Below, one piece after another: positions 1 to 3,906 of a stretch of 5,294 nucleotides of DNA. The stretch comes from an uncultured Oscillospiraceae bacterium (GTDB lineage Bacteria; Bacillota_A; Clostridia; Oscillospirales; Oscillospiraceae), in NCBI GenBank assembly GCA_944387745.1, contig CALXGD010000141.1, positions 1-5,294 of the forward strand, read 5' to 3'. The notes below the pieces were generated by a model. That model did not search any database and had not been told where the DNA came from. It was given only the letters and a program-made list of their open reading frames with translations. The position numbers and the translations under genes were made by a program. The stretch's first letter is position 1. Every line of letters begins with the position of its first letter.

Positions 1-26
1 GGGGGAAGCTTTTTTGACCGGAAGAA

Positions 27-60
27 GCAGAAAATTCTGCGGGCGGCCACAGGCCGCCCC
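27..60. repeat. Palindromic REP-like intergenic element
   Basis: Two adjacent inverted repeats sit just upstream of rsmI. The first is GCAGAA/TTCTGC (27-32 and 35-40). The second is a perfect 8-bp stem, GGGCGGCC/GGCCGCCC (41-48 and 52-59), with a three-base ACA loop. The second arm is followed by CTACA rather than a T run, so it does not look like an intrinsic terminator in the + direction. From memory, GC palindromes flanked by a GTAGGGG-like edge recur between genes of gut Oscillospiraceae. That would make this one copy of a dispersed REP-like family, but only one copy is present in the window, so this is inference. Confidence 0.5.
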
Positions 61-82
61 TACATGGATCGGGAGGTCTGTC

Positions 83-931
83 ATGTCTGGAACCCTATAT
101 CTGGTCCCCACCCCCATCGGCAACCTGGGGGACATTTCTCAGCGGATGGCCGATACTTTGGCCCAGGCGGGCTTCATCGCCGCCGAGGACACCCGAGTAT
201 CGGTGAAGCTGCTCAACCACCTGGGGCTGAAAAAGCCCATGGTGTCCTACTACCGCCACAACACCCAGACCAGCGGCCCGGCCATTTTGGAGCGGCTGCT
301 GGCGGGGGAGAGCTGCGCCCTGGTCACCGACGCCGGCACCCCGGCCGTCTCCGACCCGGGGGAGGAACTGGTCTCTCTGTGCGCCCAGGCGGGCGTTCCA
401 GTGGTGTCCATTCCAGGCCCCTGTGCCCTGGTCACCGCCCTGGCCGCCTCTGGCCAGCCCACCGGCCGGTTCACCTTTGAGGGGTTTCTGGCCATGAACA
501 AAAAGAACCGCCGCCGGCACCTGGAGTCCCTGCGGAATGAGGAGCGGACCATGATCTTCTACGAGGCCCCCCACAAGCTGCCCGCCACCTTAAAGGACCT
601 GGCGGAGACCTTTGGGCCGGACCGGCCCGTCTCCCTGTGCCGGGAGCTGACCAAGCTCCACGAGGAGATTGTCCGCACCACCCTGGGGGAGGCGGCGGCC
701 CGGTATGAACAGGAGGCGCCCAAGGGGGAGTTTGTGCTGGTGGTCCGGGGGGCGGAACCTTTGGCGGAGGGGCCGACCACATTGGAGGACGGCCTGGACC
801 GGGTGCGGGAACTCCGGGAGGCGGAAGCTCTCTCCCTGCGGGATGGGGTGAAGCGCGCCGCCAAGGAACTGGGCCTGTCCCGGAACGAGCTGTATGCCCG
901 CGCCCTGGCGGAGCAGACAGAAAACCGTTGA
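83..931 (+). CDS. rsmI: 16S rRNA (cytidine(1402)-2'-O)-methyltransferase RsmI
   Basis: This 282-residue cytoplasmic SAM-dependent methyltransferase adds the 2'-O-methyl group to C1402 of 16S rRNA in the decoding centre; RsmH adds the N4-methyl group there. It has the tetrapyrrole-methylase-like fold. The family signatures appear in order: LYLVPTPIGNLGDIS (residues 5-19), AEDTR (34-38), LVTDAGTPAVSDPG (80-93), the SIPGPCALVTAL loop (109-120) and FYEAPHK (159-165). A C-terminal helical segment (LSLRDGVKRAAKELGLSRNELY, about 250-271) is typical of the family. Length is normal (B. subtilis YraL is about 290 residues). The start at 83 is chosen because GGGAGG (71-76) lies at a good distance and the protein then begins at the conserved N terminus; a TTG at 14 in the same frame would add 23 unconserved residues encoded across the palindrome. 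The stop codon overlaps the -35 box of the next transcription unit. No promoter for rsmI is visible in positions 1-82. Confidence 0.96.
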   Translation: MSGTLYLVPTPIGNLGDISQRMADTLAQAGFIAAEDTRVSVKLLNHLGLKKPMVSYYRHNTQTSGPAILERLLAGESCALVTDAGTPAVSDPGEELVSLCAQAGVPVVSIPGPCALVTALAASGQPTGRFTFEGFLAMNKKNRRRHLESLRNEERTMIFYEAPHKLPATLKDLAETFGPDRPVSLCRELTKLHEEIVRTTLGEAAARYEQEAPKGEFVLVVRGAEPLAEGPTTLEDGLDRVRELREAEALSLRDGVKRAAKELGLSRNELYARALAEQTENR

Positions 932-956
932 CACGGCCCCGCAGGTGTGGTATAGT
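928..956 (+). promoter_or_regulatory. Strong sigma-A promoter for the ABC-F leader
   Basis: A perfect -35 box TTGACA (928-933) is followed by a 17-bp spacer and a -10 box TATAGT (951-956). The -10 box is preceded by TGG (948-950), giving an extended -10 element. The -35 box shares bases with the rsmI stop codon TGA (929-931). Transcription would start near 962-964 and produce a leader of about 330 nt before the ABC-F start at 1295. This is the best promoter match in the window. The start site is predicted from spacing only. Confidence 0.85.
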
Positions 957-1004
957 CAGTTCGATTTCGTCCCAATTCTTTTGTGTGTCCCCACACCCTG
1001 CGGG
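938..1004. repeat. Long-arm inverted repeat spanning the promoter -10 and start site
   Basis: The left arm CCCGCAGGTGTGG (938-950) is complementary to the right arm CCACACCCTGCGGG (991-1004) over 13 pairs with one bulged C, across a 40-base loop. The left arm lies inside the promoter spacer and is therefore absent from RNA started at that promoter. It would be present only in RNA reading through from rsmI. In promoter-started RNA the right arm can instead form a local hairpin, CCCAC-A-CCC with GGG-A-GTGGG (990-1010). No T run follows, so a simple terminator role is unlikely. A protein-binding or readthrough-silencing role is possible but unproven. Confidence 0.55.
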
Positions 1005-1069
1005 AGTGGGAGCAGCAAGAAAATTGTTGAGCTTGGGAATGGATTGAACTAGAGATAGGAGGCGGGAGC

Positions 1070-1090
1070 ATGCGCAATTCCCTTTGCTGA
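1070..1090 (+). CDS. Six-codon leader peptide uORF (MRNSLC)
   Basis: A perfect AGGAGG (1057-1062) lies 7 nt before an ATG that opens the tiny frame Met-Arg-Asn-Ser-Leu-Cys followed by TGA. It is by far the best ribosome-binding site in the leader, which argues that the peptide is translated. The ATG can be hidden in a stem with CGCATG at 1091-1096, and the codons Ser-Leu can pair with AGAGGG at 1151-1156, so a ribosome paused here would alter downstream folding. By analogy with other ABC-F and erm leaders, it may be a drug-sensing stalling peptide. The peptide does not match a leader I know. Confidence 0.65.
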   Translation: MRNSLC

Positions 1091-1114
1091 CGCATGACGG
1101 GAACATTTTGTGGG

Positions 1115-1134
1115 GGCCGGGGACGGCTCCGGTC
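1115..1134 (+). other. GC-rich leader hairpin
   Basis: GGCCGGGG (1115-1122) can pair with CTCCGGTC (1127-1134) over eight pairs, two of them G-U, with an ACGG loop. The following TTGTCA is too poor in T for a convincing terminator. It more likely acts as a spacer or pause hairpin between the uORF and the first stem copy. The pairing is seen directly; the role is inference. Confidence 0.45.
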
Positions 1135-1145
1135 TTGTCATGCCG

Positions 1146-1168
1146 CCGCGAGAGGGGATTGCCTGTTC
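1146..1168 (+). promoter_or_regulatory. Candidate antiterminator arm: upstream copy of the terminator stem sequence
   Basis: This segment resembles the terminator region at 1231-1255: both carry CCGCGAG, then GGGGA, then CCTGTTC. Its first nine bases, CCGCGAGAG (1146-1154), can pair without interruption with TTCTTGCGG (1253-1261), the 3' arm of the terminator, using G-U pairs. That would break the terminator. It can instead fold locally, CCG-c-GAG with CTTCGG (1146-1152 and 1171-1176) plus AGG/CCT inside, which would leave the terminator free. These are mutually exclusive folds, as expected of an attenuator switch. No folding energies were computed. Confidence 0.5.
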
Positions 1169-1230
1169 CGCTTCGGCTGAATGTGAGATGGGTGAGGGCC
1201 GCTTTCTGCGCCCGGACCCTGGCCGGTGCG

Positions 1231-1273
1231 CCGCGAGGACGGGGAGACCCTGTTCTTGCGGCCTTTCATTTTT
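1231..1273 (+). terminator. Intrinsic terminator/attenuator before the ABC-F gene
   Basis: CCGCGAGGACGGGG (1231-1244) pairs with CCCTGTTCTTGCGG (1248-1261) in a 14-pair uninterrupted stem, including four G-U pairs, around an AGA loop. It is followed by the T-rich stretch TTTCATTTTT (1264-1273). It ends only six bases before the ribosome-binding site of the downstream gene and lies well after the rsmI stop, on the far side of a strong promoter. It would therefore terminate leader RNA rather than rsmI RNA. This position is typical of an attenuator controlling readthrough into the gene. Confidence 0.8.
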
Positions 1274-1279
1274 GCCGGC

Positions 1280-1287
1280 AAGGAGGG
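1280..1287 (+). promoter_or_regulatory. Ribosome-binding site that sets the ABC-F start
   Basis: AAGGAGGG lies 7 nt before ATG 1295 but only 1 nt before the in-frame ATG at 1289. It therefore supports 1295 as the true start and makes 1289 unlikely. A GTG further upstream at 1226 would place coding sequence across the terminator and is also disfavoured. Confidence 0.85.
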
Positions 1288-1294
1288 CATGACC

Positions 1295-2806
1295 ATGTCA
1301 CAGATTTTATTGCAACAGGTTTCTTTTACCTATGACGGGGACCACACCCCGGTATTTCAGGCTCTGGATCTCCAGCTGGATACCAGCTGGAAGCTGGGGC
1401 TGGTGGGGCGCAACGGGCGGGGAAAGACCACCCTGCTGCGCCTGTTGGAGGGGTCGCTGACCGGCAGCGGGACTCTCCTGTGCCCGGAGCTGGCCATCTA
1501 CTTCCCGCGGCCTCTGGCCGGGGAGGGACGCGCCGTCCGGGAGGTTCTGTTGGAGGGCGTCCCGCCGGAGGAGGAGTGGAAGCTCCTGCGGGAACTGAAC
1601 AAGCTGGAGCTGGGGGAGGAGGTGCTGGAGCGGCCCTTCCAAAGCCTCAGCGGCGGGGAGCAGACCCGGGCCCGGCTGGCCGCGCTGTTCTACGCGGAGG
1701 GATGCTATCCCCTCATCGACGAGCCCACCAACCACCTGGACGAGGCGGGCCGGGCCCTGATAACCCGGTATCTCCGAGGCGTGCGCCGGGGTTTCCTGCT
1801 CGTCTCCCACGACCGGGCGGTGCTGGACGGGTGCGTGGACCACATTCTGGCTCTGAATCCGTCGGGACAGGAGCTGATGCGGGGGACCTTCTCCACTTGG
1901 TATGAGGAGAAGTGCGCCCGGGACCGGCGGGAGGAGGCCCGCAACGCGGCCCTGCGGGGGGAGATCCAGCGCCTGGAGCAGGCGGCCCGGCGCACAGAGG
2001 GCTGGTCCGACCAGGTGGAGCGGAGCAAGTACCGGGGCGAAAATTCCGGCCTAAAGGTGGACCGGGGCTATGTGGGCCACAAGGCGGCCAAACTGATGAA
2101 GCGCTCCAAGGCCATCGCCGCCCGGCAGGCGGAGGCGGCGGAGGAGAAGCGGAGCCTACTCCGGGATGTGGAGCACGCCGACCCGCTGAAGCTCTTTCCT
2201 CAGTCCTACCGGGGCGGCCGGCTGCTGGAGCTGCGGGAGGCGGCGGTGTGTTATGGAGAGCGGCCGGTCTGCGCCCCCTGCTCCTTCTCCCTGGAGTCGG
2301 GGGACCGGGTGGCCCTGACGGGGGGCAACGGGAGCGGAAAGACCAGCCTGCTCCGGCTGATCCTGGGGGAGGCGGTGTCCTACACCGGGACCCTGCGCCG
2401 AGCCTCCGGACTGGTGATCTCCTATGTGCCCCAGCACGCCGGCGGCCTGTCCGGGACGCCCGCCGAATTTGCCCGCCAGCAGGGGCTGGACCGGACCCAG
2501 TTTTTCACCGTGCTGCGGAAGCTGGACTTCTCCCGCCCCATGCTGGAGCGGGATATGGCGGAGTACAGCGCGGGACAGAAGAAAAAGGTGCTGCTGGCCG
2601 CCAGCCTGTGCCAGCGGGCCCACCTGTATCTGTGGGACGAGCCCCTCAATTACATCGACCTGTTTTCCCGGATGCAGATCGAGGAGCTGATTTTGACCTA
2701 CCGGCCCACCCTGCTCTTTGTGGAGCACGACCGGGCCTTCCGGGAGCGCGTTTCCACCCGGACGGTGGAGCTGCGCCCTCCCGCCCCCTGGAGAGAGGGG
2801 CAGTGA
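1295..2806 (+). CDS. ABC-F ribosomal protection ATPase, Lsa/CplR type
   Basis: This 503-residue soluble protein has two ATP-binding domains and no membrane segments. Domain 1 has Walker A GRNGRGKTT (38-46), signature LSGGEQ (118-123), Walker B LIDEPTNHLD (140-149) and H-loop SHD (H172). A charged helical linker (about 200-290, containing DRGYVGHKAAKLMKRSK) is the antibiotic-resistance region. Domain 2 has Walker A GGNGSGKT (343-350), Q380, signature YSAGQKKK (424-431), Walker B LYLWDEPLNYIDL (444-456) and the H-loop FVEHD (H478). The DEPLNYID and FVEHD forms and the length (Lsa(A) is 498 residues) point to the Lsa/CplR branch. Those proteins enter the ribosomal E site and displace lincosamides, pleuromutilins and streptogramin A. 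Both catalytic glutamates (E143, E449) are present, so it should be active. It has its own promoter and an attenuator leader, suggesting drug induction. The exact drug spectrum cannot be read from sequence. Base use matches the neighbours, so there is no sign of recent transfer. Confidence 0.92.
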   Translation: MSQILLQQVSFTYDGDHTPVFQALDLQLDTSWKLGLVGRNGRGKTTLLRLLEGSLTGSGTLLCPELAIYFPRPLAGEGRAVREVLLEGVPPEEEWKLLRELNKLELGEEVLERPFQSLSGGEQTRARLAALFYAEGCYPLIDEPTNHLDEAGRALITRYLRGVRRGFLLVSHDRAVLDGCVDHILALNPSGQELMRGTFSTWYEEKCARDRREEARNAALRGEIQRLEQAARRTEGWSDQVERSKYRGENSGLKVDRGYVGHKAAKLMKRSKAIAARQAEAAEEKRSLLRDVEHADPLKLFPQSYRGGRLLELREAAVCYGERPVCAPCSFSLESGDRVALTGGNGSGKTSLLRLILGEAVSYTGTLRRASGLVISYVPQHAGGLSGTPAEFARQQGLDRTQFFTVLRKLDFSRPMLERDMAEYSAGQKKKVLLAASLCQRAHLYLWDEPLNYIDLFSRMQIEELILTYRPTLLFVEHDRAFRERVSTRTVELRPPAPWREGQ

Positions 2807-2812
2807 AAAACA

Positions 2813-2845
2813 CTGGCATTTTAGGAACAAATGTGCTAATATAAT
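2813..2845 (+). promoter_or_regulatory. Probable promoter for uppP
   Basis: An AT-rich patch in a GC-rich setting contains TGCTAATATAAT (2834-2845). It offers either TAATAT with an extended TGC, placed 18 bp after CTGGCA (2813-2818; 4 of 6 to the -35 consensus), or a perfect TATAAT (2840-2845) with a poorer -35. Transcription would start near 2849-2852. This gives uppP its own promoter right after the ABC-F stop, so the two genes need not be co-transcribed. The -10 region is convincing; the choice of -35 is not. Confidence 0.65.
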
Positions 2846-2860
2846 ACCATCGAGCAGTTC

Positions 2861-2912
2861 CCGGAGCGGTCCCCGCCCACAGCGCCCTCATAGGCGGGGC
2901 GGGACGGTCCGG
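2861..2912 (+). other. GC-rich stacked hairpin in the uppP 5' leader
   Basis: Three nested stems stack into one long hairpin: CCGGA/TCCGG (2861-2865 and 2908-2912); GTCCC-c-GCCC/GGGCGGGAC (2869-2878 and 2897-2905, one bulged C); and CGCC/GGCG (2883-2886 and 2893-2896) with a CTCATA loop. It ends 11 bases before the uppP Shine-Dalgarno GGAGG (2924-2928). No T run follows, so it does not look like a terminator. It could affect mRNA stability or bind a regulator. No function is known to me. Confidence 0.5.
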
Positions 2913-2933
2913 CAAGAGATAACGGAGGCAGCT

Positions 2934-3786
2934 ATGACATATCTGATGGTCGCGGTCCTGGGCGTGGTCCAGGGAGTGGCGGAATTTTTGCCCCTTTCCA
3001 GTTCCGGGCATCTGACCCTGACTCAGCATTTCTTTAACATGGAGACACCGGACAACCTCTTCAACATCCTGCTTCACTTTGCCACCTTGATTGCGGTGTG
3101 CGTCTACTACTGGCAGGATATCTGGGAGATGATCCTGGAGTTCTTCCGCTTCTTTGGGGACCTCTTCTCCCACACCCCCAGCCGGGGGGAGCCCCCCCGC
3201 CGCCCGCCGGCAGATTCTACTGCTGATCGTGGCCACTCTGCCCCTGTTTCTGGTGCTGCCCATCAAGGACTATGTGGAGCAGGTGGGCAATTACCCGGCG
3301 GCGGTGAGCTGCATTTTGCTTCTCACCGGCGTGGTCCTGTTCCTGTCCGACCGCATGGCCAGGGGCCGGAAAAACGCCCGGAACACGACCTTGAAGGACG
3401 CCCTGCTCATCGGCGTGGCCCAGGGCTTTGCCACCCTGCCCGGCCTGTCCCGCTCCGGCAGCACCATCGCCGCCGGCATGGCTCTGGGGCTGGACCGGAA
3501 ATTTGCGGTGCGCTTCTCCTTCCTCATGTCCCTGCCCGCCGTGTTTGGCGCTACCTTGTTGGAGGTAGTGGATGTGGCGAAGGAGGGGAATTTCGACGCC
3601 GCCCTGCTGCCCAAGTACCTGCTGGGGATGGCCATCGCCGGGGTGGTGGGCTATTTCTCCATCGGCCTTGTGAATCTGCTGGCCTCTAAGGGCAGGTTCG
3701 GGGCCTTTGCCTACTACTGCTGGGTAGCCGGCGGAGTGTTCCTGGTGCTCAGTCTCACAGGCTTCACACTGGTGCCGGCGGCATAG
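2934..3786 (+). pseudogene. uppP: Undecaprenyl-diphosphate phosphatase UppP, broken by a one-base frameshift
   Basis: UppP (BacA) is a multi-pass membrane enzyme that removes a phosphate from undecaprenyl diphosphate, recycling the lipid carrier for peptidoglycan; excess enzyme gives bacitracin resistance. The start ATG follows GGAGG (2924-2928) by 5 nt. The first 88 or so codons carry motif 1, QGVAEFLPLSSSGHL (residues 13-27, with the catalytic E17 and H26). The frame then leaves the family sequence at a G6-A-G-C7 tract (3184-3198). Family sequence resumes one frame over, with motif 2 PGLSRSGST (169-177 of the corrected protein, R173), and runs through hydrophobic helices to the stop at 3784-3786. 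Removing one C (or one G) restores a 283-residue protein, close to the usual 270-280. Read as given, translation runs in the wrong frame to 3689 and makes about 251 residues, with only the first third native. Both halves look well preserved, so a sequencing error or a very recent or slippery change is more likely than an old pseudogene. Confidence 0.88.
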
Positions 3787-3885
3787 TTCCCCAGCCGGAG
3801 CCTCCCGGTTCCCGCGGATTCCAGCCCCAGAGGGCGGGCATATCGGGGAGCGGCAGACCGGGGCACAGAATGGAACTGAGAACTC

Positions 3886-3895
3886 GGAGAAAGGA
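3886..3895 (+). promoter_or_regulatory. Ribosome-binding site for the ftsK-like gene
   Basis: GGAGAAAGGA lies 11 nt before ATG 3907, a somewhat long spacing. No other in-frame start is near, and the residues after 3907 begin a typical basic FtsK tail, so this start is accepted. The spacer from 3787 shows no clear promoter; a short GCCC/GGGC hairpin (3824-3835) without a T run is present. Confidence 0.5.
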
Positions 3896-3906
3896 TCTTT
3901 CACACT

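Larger units (their letters stand above)
963..1294 (+). promoter_or_regulatory. Structured 5' leader with uORF and attenuator upstream of the ABC-F gene
   Basis: The leader holds, in order: a hairpin at 990-1010; a possible closing pair TCCCAA/TTGGGA (970-975 and 1033-1038); a strong Shine-Dalgarno and six-codon uORF (1057-1090); competing pairings around the uORF; a GC hairpin (1115-1134); a first copy of a stem sequence (1146-1168) and a second copy that forms an intrinsic terminator (1231-1273), directly before the gene's ribosome site. The competing pairings at the uORF are GGGAAT/ATTCCC (1035-1040 with 1077-1082) and CATGCG/CGCATG (1069-1074 with 1091-1096). Ribosome-mediated transcription attenuation by stalling on short uORFs is established for several antibiotic-resistance ABC-F genes such as vmlR and msrD. 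The arrangement here fits that model, but the mechanism is inferred from sequence only. I did not recognise any known riboswitch or T-box consensus in it. Confidence 0.7.

Noticed and set aside
14..82. An earlier TTG start for rsmI.
   Set aside because: The added residues are encoded by the palindromic repeat and the RsmI family begins at the residues encoded from 83.
471..1106. Long minus-strand frames opposite rsmI, and similar ones opposite the other genes.
   Set aside because: They are low-complexity, Pro/Gly/Arg-rich shadows typical of GC-rich coding DNA, without ribosome sites or recognisable motifs.
1226..1294. A GTG (1226) or ATG (1289) start for the ABC-F protein, extending it by up to 23 residues.
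   Set aside because: The extension is encoded across the terminator stem and is not family-like; only ATG 1295 is correctly spaced from AAGGAGGG.
963..1294. A known metabolite riboswitch, T-box or 6S RNA in the leader.
   Set aside because: No recognisable conserved core of these classes was found; the uORF plus terminator gives a simpler explanation. A covariance-model search would settle it.
1084..1335. An 83-codon frame starting with TTG that overlaps the leader and the ABC-F start.
   Set aside because: There is no ribosome site, it overlaps the uORF and the real gene in another frame, and it has no recognisable protein features.
2861..2912. The GC-rich hairpin as a terminator for the ABC-F gene.
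   Set aside because: It lies after a probable promoter and is followed by CAAGAGATAACGG rather than a T run.
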